Assembly (NCBI GenBank): GCA_014529385.2
Contig: CM043962.1
Location: forward strand, 46,009,598 to 46,073,597
Source: Adiantum capillus-veneris
Taxonomy: Eukaryota > Streptophyta > Polypodiopsida > Polypodiales > Pteridaceae
Direction of reading: 5' to 3'
DNA length: 64,000 bases
A program made the translations under genes and the position numbers. This document shows, piece by piece, positions 23,390 through 33,817 of the stretch (its first letter is position 1; every line of letters starts with the position of its first letter). The notes below the pieces were generated by a model, which worked only from the letters and a program-made list of their open reading frames with translations, did no database searches and was not told the DNA's origin.

Positions 23390-24355
23390 TTCTTTGTGGT
23401 TGCAATCTTGGATTGTTGAAAAGGATAAATTTCTTTGTCCGTCAGACCAGAGAGTTGCAATGTCACAAAATGAACATTCGCAATCACATAACGTTTGCCT
23501 TGAAGACATTCTCATGCTTTCTAGGTGGACCAATGCTACCATAGAATGCAAACAAAGTTATTTTTGTCGAGAAAAAGTTTTTGCAAGAGAGTGTTTTAGA
23601 TAGATTCATGGATAAATAGGTCACGGTGCAACATATTACTACACATACATAACAATGGTGCTCTCATTGGGAAACGAACTCTTAGAGTATGGCAAACACT
23701 TAATGATACGATATAAGGACAATGTGTCAGTACATGTTGTGTTAAACACAATAGCGTTTGTGTAATATTGAGACTTGTACATGTTGTATTAAATACTCAG
23801 AGTCTCTTGATCCACCTATGGTTCACATATTCCATTGTCGCCCTCCACTTTCTTTGTTCTCCGCTAGCACTGGAGCTTTTGAAAACCTCTGATCATTTCA
23901 TTTTTTCATTTGTAAATGCCTAACTACATATGTTGTTATTGAAGAGGCTAATACTTACTTTTGTTGCATGTGCTGAAGCATTCTACAATAGAACCATTGA
24001 AATAGCTCTTTCAAATTGTTTGCTTGGTCTCAAGAGACACCATGCTATATGTGTCTGAAGTAGGTATTTCTCACCATGCAATGAGAGTTTTCCAAGTCTT
24101 GGGTATTCCACATGCTTGGATTTCTATACTTTGAATAAAGTATGATAAATGGTTGAAAATGATATGCTGTAAATTAAGCAAGTTGTTAAGCAAAGAAAAC
24201 ACTCACATAGTTATTTCTAATCACAAGGGTGCTTGAAGAATACCATGCAATGAGTAACGTGAGTGTCAGACCATGTTGTTTTTAATTATATTTTAAGTAG
24301 CTAAAGGTTCTCCTTAAACCTGTTGAGATCATCTTGTGATCAATCGTCTTTGTCA
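23386..24355. other. no gene recognised
   Basis: AT-rich. An open frame continues from the CT tract to 23603 but has no recognisable domain. Confidence 0.4.
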
Positions 24356-24359
24356 CACA

Positions 24360-25582
24360 TTAGAAGAGCACGCCTATGGAACACCACACATCAACCTTGC
24401 TGTTTACGAGTAGCTGGCTCTTGGTCCTTCGTTGCCATGCATAGTTTTTTACATTGTAGATACTCAGCTTTGCTAACATAGGTGGAGTGATATGTCCTCC
24501 CATGCTTTGTCAACTTCACATCTTTTATGCCTAGTGGTTTAGAAAAAACATGCATGCCTTGATCCCACCAATGGATGGCTTGGAAGGTACGTCCTTGTCA
24601 TTGGTTGATCCTTTTTCATCCCACTAGATTTTGACATTGCCCCCATGGAGACCCATATCTAACAATACTAGTTCAAGGGCCTCTAGAGCCATCTAATGCT
24701 CACTTAACTTCTTGATTTTCCAAGAAAACCCAATGTAGAGATATATTAACTTCTCCACAATTTTTCAAAGAGCATTCATTGTATAAATGTGAACATTAAC
24801 AAGTGGAATATCCAAAATTGGGCAAAAATTAGGGTCTTCATTGTGACTAGTACGAGCCTTTCTCCACCACTCTGAATCCATCACCTTTATAGACTCCATA
24901 TAGAACAAGCATGGAGACCTTGATGTGGCACCCTCCCCCCTCCCCCCGTCCCTCTCTTGCTCATGCCAAGGGAGTCAAGTATGCCTCGTATTTCACTAGT
25001 AGGCACTGTTTTGTTTGAAATAAAATGGTCCATCATATCTCGCTACAAAACCATAAACTTTTTGTCATAAATTATACCCTTTGCAAAACTATTGCTTATC
25101 AAGGGATTCAAATGCTTTCCTACATTGTCTTTGAAATTAATGTTTTCTTTGTCTGGATAGACAGCATGTCTGCAAAGGAAGCATTACACACATAAGAAAC
25201 CAACTAGTTTAGTTGAAATAGCTTAAAATGGTTAGAATCCTCACCTCAATGCTCGGATATTTTCTTAAGACCACTAGATCCAACCTTCAAGGTTTCAAGA
25301 TTTTGTGTTTCTTCTTTCACACATGAGAACCTAAGTCCGTACCTTTTCTCGTAGAACCTGTAATTCCTATGTGTGCTACAATATGGTTTTTTGGTCATTA
25401 CAATGCAAATAAAAAAGTTGTAGAATCTCATTTGTTTGAGCATGAACCATACATTTATGAATTTCAACTTGGACAGTTAGAGCTTTGCAATAGCCAAGCA
25501 AGCTATCCTCTCCATCTTTAGCAAAGTTCAATAAACCAGTAGTATTTTCAAATGCAAGAGAGACATTAGTCATAGGATTCAA
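24360..25582 (-). pseudogene. unidentified minus-strand coding relic, probably a transposon gene
   Basis: Minus-strand frames give protein-like stretches separated by stops. In coding order: 25582-25376 (AFENTTGLLNFAKDGED, GYCKALTVQVEIHKC), 25467-25246 (FYEKRYGLRFSCVKEE), then about 24880-24360 with LHWVFLENQE, IHWWDQGMHVF and SKAEYLQCKKLC. The clustering of such stretches on one strand argues against chance. I cannot name a family. Confidence 0.35.
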
Positions 25583-25999
25583 AGGATAGAGTAAACCATG
25601 TGTCCAAATGTCTACATGTTTTGCTCCCTCTGCATTGTGTCTTTGTTTCTCTACTAGTGTCTTGTGTGAGTTTTGCTTTGCTTATATAATGGCTCATATT
25701 GAGGACCCAAGTCAATGTGTAGATGATATTTAGGATGTTTGGCAAAGAGGTTTGTGGGTGTGGACGAGAAATCCATTAGTGGTCAGTGCAAGAAAAGCAA
25801 GAGAGGAACACTGTGGAGACGTGGCAAAGAGAAGAAAGTTGAGTTGTGGAATCTCCCTCCAAGATGACAAGGTGCATTCAATGTAATCGAAAAGAGCCAC
25901 TCTTCAATCATCATGGCCGTTATGGCACTGTGGAAAGAATCTACTTGTAAGTACACTTTATGAACAATTTTACTGAGGACACATTTTCTTTTACCCCAC

Positions 26000-26300
26000 C
26001 TATTTTTTAGAGAGAGAATGCCAAAATTGTACTTTCTTAGAAGGTCCTACAAATGACCTCCTAAATTTCCTAATATGTAGGTTTGAAGCTTGCATGTTCA
26101 ATAGACGATCGTACCATTTTCTTGTTGCAGCCTTCAGGGTTTGTGGAAACTCATCCCATTCATCCTCATCAATATCCTTCAAATCAACATATTGCTCAAA
26201 GGCGTGGATATGAACATATGTATCATCCTATCTGCTACCTTTGAAGGTTGGAAAAGTAACCTTCAAATCGCTAGATCATCCACCATATTTGGATCTATGA
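26000..26300 (-). pseudogene. Ty3/gypsy gag fragment
   Basis: On the minus strand, FPTFKGSR then DDTYVHIHAFEQYVDLKD then DEWDEFPQTLKAATRKWYDRL matches the core of a plant Ty3/gypsy gag (target-binding helix and W.D/W motifs). One TAG interrupts it. No neighbouring pol of the same element is evident. Confidence 0.65.
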
Positions 26301-26990
26301 TGGTTTGATTCTTTTTCTTTGTTTTTGAGCTTCTCCTTGTGATCTAATTTTCTTTCCCTATGCTTTTGATTTCTATAATGATATATGTCAACCTCCCATC
26401 TGCAGATCATTGTAGCTCTCATCCATTTTTTGTAATTGTATTACATATGCGCTTCGTATTATAGTGAGGTTCCTTACATCCACAATGAAGCCCTTGATAA
26501 AGTTGCAAATATCACCAACAAAATTTAGAGTAGTCCTTCAAGTTGATGGAATGTTGTGGTATGATACTTCTCCAACAAAGAGTGAATAGCATTGTTGAAA
26601 TAAAAATGGGTAGGGGATTAAGGAAAATGCTTTGCCTCAAGCTCTAGATGTACGTGAGATTGGTAGTTGGTAATCTTGAAAGATATACCAAGGGAAAGAT
26701 ACGCAAAGATATGACTAAATAGCACCAATCATTATAGGTAATTGCAATTGATACTTATTACAAAATCGTAATTGGGTGATGGCATGTATAGGTGGTACCA
26801 CTTTTGGCACCTTTTGGTGGTACCACTAGTAGCCCCTTAATAGCCCATAGGAGGAGGCAACTTGAGTGTTTTTCAAATTAAAAAATGGAGAGAGAGGGAC
26901 AATATGTTTTCAAGGGTATTAAGTTATTATAAAAGCATGCAAGTTGTACATATGTATCTAACTAATATAATCGGATGATTACAACCCATA
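26300..26990. other. no gene recognised; paired GTGGTACCAC palindromes
   Basis: No coding sequence seen. The 10-bp palindrome GTGGTACCAC occurs at 26792-26801 and 26817-26826. Confidence 0.4.
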
Positions 26991-27287
26991 CGTGTTGGTG
27001 CAGCCAAAGTCAGTCCGAGCTGGAAAATGGTCTATGCCAAGCAAAGGTGGCAGGCAGGTGTAGTGCTGAAGGCTAGGGCAGGTACCAAGGTCCTGGGTAG
27101 CCAAAGGGTAGCGGAAGTGTATGATTAAAGCAGTTTTTTAGACTTGTCAAATGGAGCCCCCCGATGAAAGTGCGGTGGTAATGCGTGTGCTAGTCTCCAC
27201 CCAACCGTGCTATCTTATAGCCTCCCCCTAGCGTACACACTGTCCGGCCTTGCCGGTGGCCTTGCCCATAGGACCCATGTCCTTACA

Positions 27288-27640
27288 TTACCGCCCCCTT
27301 GGAGAATCGTTTTCGTCCTCAAAAATGAACGTAGGAAAACGTTTCTTAAGTGCAGAGACATTCTCCCATGTAGAACCTTCTTCGGGTCTATCTAGCCATT
27401 TTACCAACACTTGTCGTCTGACATGATGTCTGGTGCGAAGCTCATGAGAATCCAAAATCTTTTTGGGCTCATGAGGAATTCTTGGCGGTTCAATAAGGTC
27501 AACCAGCACACCTGTGTCAATGACATTATCATTCTATCCTAGCTGTTTTCATAAACAGCTAACATGGAAAACAGGATGAACTCGTGAGTGCTCTGGAAGA
27601 GCTAACTTATAGGCCACTTGACCTATACGTTTGAGAATGG
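27288..27640 (-). pseudogene. chromovirus integrase tail and chromodomain
   Basis: The last 73 codons (27288-27509) read LIEPPRIPHEPKKILDS, then VLVKWLDRPEEGSTWENVS. This is a chromodomain of the type fused to plant chromovirus integrases, thought to direct insertion into heterochromatin. Upstream, the linking sequence (about 27510-27640) has a TGA at about 27551 and a TAG at about 27537 in the expected frame, plus a frame change near 27640. TAA at 27288-27290 ends the polyprotein. Confidence 0.85.
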
Positions 27641-29003
27641 TAACGGTCCACAATAGCGCGGTGAAAGTTTAGCAACTTTTCCCGTCTTTAGACTTTCTGA
27701 ATGCTCCAGAACTTTGAGGAAAACCTTGTCTCCTTCTTCGAAAGTAGCAAGTCGTCGATGCTTGCTCATCTGCGTACTTCTTATATCAATCTGGAGCTTG
27801 CTTAACATTCTCTCAAGCAACTCGAAGCATGTCAAAATCTTCTTGGAGAAAATCCTTTGCTAGTGGTATCTTCTCCTTATCCAACCCCACCGTAACGGGT
27901 GATCTAGGTTGAAATCCATACAAAAGCATAAATGGACTAAACCCTGTAGTCACATGCTTTGAACTATTATAAGAAAATTCCAATATAGGTAAGTAATCTT
28001 CCCAATTGGTTTGCTTCTTGCTAACGTATGCTCGTAGCATATCCTCTAGCACTTGATTAACTCTTTTTGTTTGACCATCTGTTTTTGGATGATCAGTTGT
28101 ACTTAGATTAAGTTTCGTTTCGAACTTTTGGGACACAGCTCTCCGGAAGTGATTATCGAACTTTCGATCTCTGTCACTAATGATACTAGCTGGAAGACCA
28201 TAGAGTATATATATATGCTCTACAAATAGCCGTGCTAATTTCAGTGTCTTAACCGTAGTCTTAGTGGGAATGAATCGACCCATCTTTGTGATACGGTCTA
28301 CAATTACCCAAATGGCATCATGGCCACGATTTGTAGTAGGTAGTCCTACTACAAAATCCATAGAGATACTCTCCCACTTACCTTGTGGAATCTCTAAAGG
28401 ATGTAAAAGGCCACCTACCTTGAGGCACTCTGCCTTATTAACTTGGAACTGTTGGCAGTTTAGTACGTACTCTTGAACATCGTGATGTAAGCCCGACCAA
28501 GAAAATTGCCGTCGAACTAAGGCATGCGTCTTACGGATACCTAGATGACCAGCACTTGGACTATCGTGACACTCAAATAAGATTTGGCACCTAGTTTCTG
28601 AGTCCTTTGGCACACATACTCTACCTTTGTGGAGTAAGTAGCCATCATCAATGGAAAAATTCTTCCATTGCTTAAGCTCTTCCTGAGTAGAGGTGGAGCT
28701 CTGTGTGTTGGAGTTTCTATCTGCGCGTGCTGAGACATGTTGATCTGGCTGTTCAGAGACATGTGAGTGTGAGGGATCCCTTTTTAAAACTTCACTCCAC
28801 ACTTTAGCATATGAGTGACCTTGTGCACACTTGCCACGTAATGACTCCAAAAATCCACTCTTTAGTTTCGTGAAAGCAAGTGAATTAATCTGAGGCATCC
28901 GACTTAGTGCATCCGCTACTACATTATATCGCCCCTTGCGATATCGTAGCTTACAATCATAATCTTGAAGGATTTTTGCCCATCTAGCTTTACGGCCCTT
29001 CAA
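27623..29003 (-). pseudogene. chromovirus RNase H end and integrase
   Basis: The frame 27813-29003 begins with the RNase H end (GRYNVVADALSRM). It then holds the integrase: zinc-binding ECHDSPSAGHLG...NCQQFQVNK, where the second Cys of the HHCC finger reads Phe. The core has SMDFVVGLP and IISDRDRKFD. The catalytic Glu position reads DGQTKRVN, with Lys for Glu. Integrase should therefore be inactive. Two in-frame TGAs between 27790 and 27830 separate it from 27623-27835 (GDKVFLKV, SPRYCGPLP), the GPY/F region. Confidence 0.9.
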
Positions 29004-30230
29004 GTCTGTTTGAGTAGTAAACCATTTGATACTCTCATGGTCAAAAACTACTTCAAACTCGGCACCATATAAATAGTGTCGCCATTTTCGTAAAGCGTGA
29101 ATTATGGCATAGAGCTATCTCTCATATATAGAATAATTCTGTTGAGCTCTATCTAACTTTTTACTTTCAAAGGCTGTAGGTCTTCCCTCCTGGAGAAGTA
29201 CCGCACCAATGGCTTTATCACTAGCATCAGTCTCTACCACAAACGGCTTAAGTGGGTCGACGATTGCTAGGATGGGAGCAGTGGCTATAGCTACCTTGAG
29301 CTGTTTGAAACTGCGTTTTTGGGCTTCTTCCCAAGAAAAGGAATTACCTTTTGCTTTAAGTTGATCCGTCATAGGAACAATGATTTTGGCATAGTCACGG
29401 ATATACTATCAATAAAATCCACCCATGCCTAAAAATATTTGAAGCTCCTCAACCGTGTTGGGATGTGGCCATCGAAGAATGGCAGCGACCTTGTCAGTGT
29501 CCATCTTGATGCTAGAATAAGAGATCACATGACCGAGGTAATGTATCTTTGTTTTAAAGAAATTGCACTTGCTTTGCTTAGCATACAGTGCATGAGCTCG
29601 TAGCTGTTCAAACACTAATCGTAAGTGTTCTATGTGTTCAATCTTACTATAAATGAGAATATCATCAAGGAAAACCACAAAAAAATTTCCAAGATAGGGA
29701 CGTAAGACACTATCCATGAGTGTCAGAAATGTAGCTGGAGCATTGGTTAGACCAAAAGGCATAACCAAAAATTCAAAATGCCTGAACCGTGTTTTAAAGG
29801 CAGTTTTGGAGATATCTTGCAGTAGGATACGTACCTGGTGGTATCCTGAACGAAGATCTATCTTTGTATAGTATCTCGCCCCGTGGAGTTGATCAAACAA
29901 CTCATCCACTCAAGACAGATGATACTTGTTCTTCATGATTATCGCATTTAATCCGCGATAATCTACGCACATGCGCATAGTACCATCTTTCTTTTTTACC
30001 AATAGAATTGGTGATGCCCAAGGTGAAGTGCTAGGTCTAATGAAACCACGAGCGAGGTAGTCAGCCAACTGACTCTCAACCTCCTTGTCTTCTTTAGCAC
30101 TCATACGATAAGGTGGTTTACTCACCGGTTTAGTGCCTGGCAAGACATCTATGCCATGCTGCACATCACGTGTAGGGGGTAAACCCGGTGGTTAATCACT
30201 TAAGAACACATCACTATACTCCGTGAGTAA
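29004..30230 (-). pseudogene. chromovirus reverse transcriptase and RNase H
   Basis: Three frames read as one protein. 30164-29910 has [18 protein letters not shown] and [10 protein letters not shown]. 29909-29409 has [28 protein letters not shown] and catalytic VFLDDILIYS. 29372-29115 is the RNase H start (FVVETDASDKAIGAVL). They are separated by TGA at 29910-29912, by TGA and TAG at about 29406-29411, and by TAG at 29115-29117. A TAA precedes [16 protein letters not shown] at about 30193. Most of these positions carry Arg or Gln in relatives, so C-to-T at CGA/CAR codons explains them. Confidence 0.92.
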
Positions 30231-30235
30231 GTGAG

Positions 30236-31319
30236 TCAGCTTTTGCCGTGCAAAAGGAGAAAGTAAACTAGAGTTATGCTGGGATGGAGAACCTTGTAAT
30301 CAGCAGTGCTGAGAGACCCACGTGGAGTATCTCGTGATTGCTTAGGCTTCTTAGCCTCTTGTGCGCGTCGAGAGGTAGATTGTCTCTTGTTCCTCTTGGA
30401 ACGTGTGAGAGATCTACCTCGCCATTGGCTCTTAGCAAAAGTATTCTTAGAGTAGGGAACATTTCCTTTCCTCTCTTGGTCATCATCATATCTTATGACT
30501 AATGGCTTCTTCCAAAGTTTTTGGATGTTGGGTCTTGACATGAAGACGATAGTATTTGTCAAGACCCCTATTAAAACCCTGTATATTTTGAAATTCATCT
30601 AGACCTTATAGTTTTAATATGATTTCTCGATACTTTGAAAGGTACTATGTGAGAGAGAGGCCAGTCATGCAGCATGAATCCCATGCTAACCAATTCTTAT
30701 CTTCTTCATTGGAGTCCAAAAACTCTTTGGAGAAAGAATCTTGAAACGCAGTCCAAGACGGAGGACGAGCATCGATTGGAAATGTCATCCACCACTTATA
30801 GGCCTTTCCTTTAAGAGATAGACTTGTTTCCACAGCCGTCTTTATATCTGGGGTGTGTCTCAATCTATGAATATCACTCCATTTGTGTAAGTATGTATTG
30901 ACCGCATCCTTGTTGCAATCACGCTCTTCCCCGTGAAACTCAGGAATGGTAATATTCCTAAGTAATACATTTCTACCTTCTACATCTTCTATAGAACTTG
31001 TCTCTTGGACTCCTTGAGTCGTGCGAGCTTGGTTCCCTTGAATCGTGCCACTTGTGGCTCCTTGAGTTGTCTATGAATTCATAAATTTCACAATTAACTC
31101 TGTAAGATTCATAACATTTTCATTGAGTGCAGAGAGTTTTCTTTCAAGTACGCTTTGGCGATGTTCCAAAGTCTTGAAAGAAGCCATATCTACAAGCCCA
31201 TGATCTCCTAGATCATCATCATCATGCATATTAGTGTCACCAGCACCTGTGGTGCCCTGATTTTAATCTACGTGCTCAAAATCAAACGTGTGTGTAGGTG
31301 GGATATCCTCACTGGCCAT
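30236..31319 (-). pseudogene. chromovirus gag, fused to pol by loss of the protease
   Basis: Gag starts at the ATG at 31317-31319. It contains a coiled-coil-like stretch, then LRHTPDIKTAVETSL and SLKGKAYKWWMTFP (gag core), then WTAFQDSFSKEFL. Stops at about 31264 (TAA) and 31078 (TAG) interrupt it. A basic C-terminal part follows (30598-30290, rich in Arg/Lys), with no zinc knuckle visible. It runs within a few codons into the segment before RT (about 30280-30200, SPFARQKLTHLLTEYSDVF). No aspartic protease motif is found between, so about a domain's length has been deleted. Confidence 0.75.
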
Positions 31320-31699
31320 GGTAAACACACACTAATGCAAAGAGAGAAGAAGAAACGACAACTTGTACCTTGAGAAATTGAAGTCTTTGTGTTTTGTATG
31401 CTCCGCGATTTGCGTTGCATGCGAACCTCGCCTTGCGGGAAGTTGAGCGTTTCACTTGTCGTTCCTTGTAAGAACACCGTTGATGATTCTTCACAAAAAC
31501 TCGTCCTTTTTGTGAAGGCTTTTCTTCACTTTGAAGCTACCTCCTTGATGAAAAAAGAAGTTTTGGAGGAAAACTTGTCTTCCTCCAAGAAGTGAAAAGG
31601 AAGGGTAAAGCTACTTCTTTGAAGTTTGAAGCTTTCCCTTTCCTTCTAGGTTTCCTTTCAACACAAGTAGGCTATCTTTCCTTATTATACACAATAAGG

Positions 31700-31800
31700 G
31701 CCAATAACATGATGGTAAAGTGTTGGCCTCTTACCCTCATGGGGTAGGTTCAACCCTCCTTCATGCAAGGGTTAAGCGGGCCTTCCCACGCACGCAACCA
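31700..31800 (+). other. possible tRNA-derived (SINE-like) segment
   Basis: TGGTAAAGTGTTGG (about 31713-31726) resembles an A box. GGTTCAACCCT (31747-31757) is a good B box at about tRNA spacing. I cannot fold a full tRNA or find a SINE 3' end, so this could be chance. It sits at the junction where LTR D should resume. Confidence 0.25.
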
Positions 31801-32730
31801 ACAGGTCCAATGGAAGTCTTCGAAGCTTTGGTGTCGTCCAGTTGCCGGTCAAGTTTGCCTTGGTTGCCCGCCTTAGTCGTGCATTGTGGATTACGGAGCG
31901 GAGCTCTAGATAGCAAGTTATGGTCAATTGAATTTTTTTCGAGGGTCGGATCTGAGTCCACTTGTCCACATTGGAGAATGTGCCATCTGGAATTTTTTAG
32001 GCCTCGACAGGGTTCAAGCAGGTAGAGCATGCCGAGTGGAGTCAGCAAGAAGTCACGACTCGTGATTCTGAACCTCGAGCACTAAGATATAGGAGGATGA
32101 AGTTGGGGGCATTTGGCAGTGGTGAGCTTGCAGATGATTTTTGTTGTTTTGACAGCCTCGGTTTGCAACCCCATGAATCTCCGAACATGGTCGGGTACTT
32201 GTAATTCAAAGATATGGTAAAATCTCCCACCCCGGCCAAGGATGTTACAAACTGGTGAAGCGGGGGAAAAAATTTGAACATGAAGGGTTTTTTTAAAAGT
32301 TTTTTTGGGCTTTGGAGGTCACCTATACAAGGGGGACCTTAGATGGCTGCCATGTGGCATCATTTAACCCACATGCACTGAAGGAGGCCAAGCGAATGGG
32401 GTACATAGGCTATGGCATGAGCCGTTTGTAGTGCATCATAGATGGAGTAAGAGCTCCAATGTCGCGTAGCGATGGCGATGCATACTTGGCTCTGCACAGG
32501 CAGCCCGTGGGCGGCGTGCGAGGCAGTTTTGGCCAGTAAGGCGACGTAAGGTGCGCGTGCCCAAGCATGGAGGGGGTGATGCTGGCAGTAGTTGGCGTAG
32601 TTAATTGATGACGTGGTGGTGCCTGGCAAACCGCCCGTTCCCACGGCCTTGAAGACTGTCGCTATTGCCCCCCCTCCCCGGTGCATAAGATGGAGAGCAA
32701 TCCCGCGGCAATAGAGTGAGCTAGAGAGAT

Positions 32731-32740
<10 letters not shown>

Positions 32741-32793
<53 letters not shown>
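32741..32793. repeat. (AG)26 microsatellite inside LTR D
   Basis: Uninterrupted dinucleotide run; the flanks are LTR sequence deleted in copy C. Confidence 0.95.
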
Positions 32794-32797
<4 letters not shown>

Positions 32798-33443
32798 AGG
32801 CCCGAGGGGAGTCATGTGGACCAAATGCAAAGGGCATGGAGGCCATTTCAAGGCCGGCCAAACAGAGGTAAAAGCCGGGAGGAGCTGGCCGGGCACCCAA
32901 TTAAAGGGATAAAAAGGAGAGAGGTCGGCACCAAGAGAAAGGCAAATGAGGAGAGAGAAAGAAGAGAGAGTAGGCAGGTGGGAGCCGAATAGAGGTGGTC
33001 AAAAGGGGAAATCAAAGGGTGCAGTGCAAAGCTAAGCTCCCAAAGGGGTAAAATAATGAGGAAAAAGTAAATAAAAAAAGACTAGGGGCAATAGTGACAT
33101 CGCTATTGCACCCCGCCAAGTGAAAAAGAGTGAGGGATTGGGCAGATGAAGCAGGGTAGCTACCCCTTCCAAAAGATGCTAAAATTGAGATGCCAGATGT
33201 TCAAATGTGAGAGCAGTTTCCAAAAAAATTCGGGCTTTTGGGTGTCATTTGAAGCCTGCAAAATGGAGCTCTCTGATAGAGGAGTGTGCCTGTCAAAGCC
33301 CTTTGTATTTTCTAGTGAAAAGAGCCATAATGATGGTAGTGTAAGCTGGTGTACATTCCTTTTGAAGTGCAATCAAGCCACTGTTGCCCGTCCTGTTGTT
33401 GTTTCCCCTTCCCCCCTTCTCTTGTCCTGCTCTAGCGTTTCCC

Positions 33444-33817
33444 CTCGCAGTCAGATTGCGAAGCACTAGAGGCGGCTTTTTGAAGCATATTTGTTGCAGA
33501 TGCGCAGTTGGATGGAGTAAAACAAAAGCTAGACGGATTGAAGCAAAGCTTGGAGGGTGATTTTCAAGTGTTCGAGTGGGAGTTCGAAGCCCTTTGGGGG
33601 GATTTCTCAAGGTAACTGCTGCAAAAAATGCCAGTTTTTAAAAATTGTGTAAGTTCATGGATTGCCTACATGAGGAAGTGCGAGATAATGTGGAGATAGA
33701 TGGCCAGGTGTCATAGGAAGAGGCGGTAGCTCTAGCGAGAGGGCGAACCAAAAAGATTTTGAAGAAGCACAAAGCTAGGTAAGGTTTTCCAAGTATAGTG
33801 ATGCCAAGGCAGTGTAA
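33444..33817 (+). pseudogene. gag relic between LTR D and LTR A
   Basis: Reading with one stop gives a coiled-coil-like stretch (DGVKQKLDGLKQSLEGDF, from about 33500). Then comes DCLHEEVRDNVEIDG...EEAVALARGRTKKILKK (about 33655-33780), which aligns with the gag at 39693-40568 (EGLHPKIGEKVDEGADTYEDMVYLAKTK...). It is a much shortened internal region of the same family, ending where LTR A begins. Confidence 0.5.

Larger units (their letters stand above)
27166..31700 (-). mobile_element. Ty3/gypsy chromovirus inserted in LTR D, minus strand
   Basis: Minus-strand gag, RT, RNase H, integrase and chromodomain are recognisable in the gypsy order. The pol end is followed by a purine-rich AAGGGGGCGG and a likely LTR start TGTAAGGACATGGG (27287 downward). 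At most about 120 bp of 3' LTR remains before LTR D resumes. I could not find a matching 5' LTR right of 31319, so the outer edges are estimates from where LTR D similarity stops and resumes. Most of the internal stops fit C-to-T changes. Confidence 0.8.
26993..33443 (+). repeat. LTR copy D (subfamily C/D), split by a chromovirus insertion
   Basis: The left part (26993 to about 27165) matches the start of LTR C (from 41852), beginning TGTTGGTGCAGCC against TGATGGTGCAGCC. The right part (about 31885 to 33443) matches LTR C from about 42277 (GGAGCGGAGCTCTAG...) to CTGCTCTAGCGTTTCCC. About 140 bp of LTR corresponding to C 42135-42277 is missing or replaced at the junction. D carries about 250 bp plus a GA tract (32741-32793) that C lacks (C has a deletion at about 42937). 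The LTR end (CTCTCCA) is absent, so D is 3'-truncated. Confidence 0.7.

Noticed and set aside
31700-31800. A functional tRNA gene
   Set aside because: Only box-like sequences are present; no acceptor or anticodon stem can be paired convincingly.
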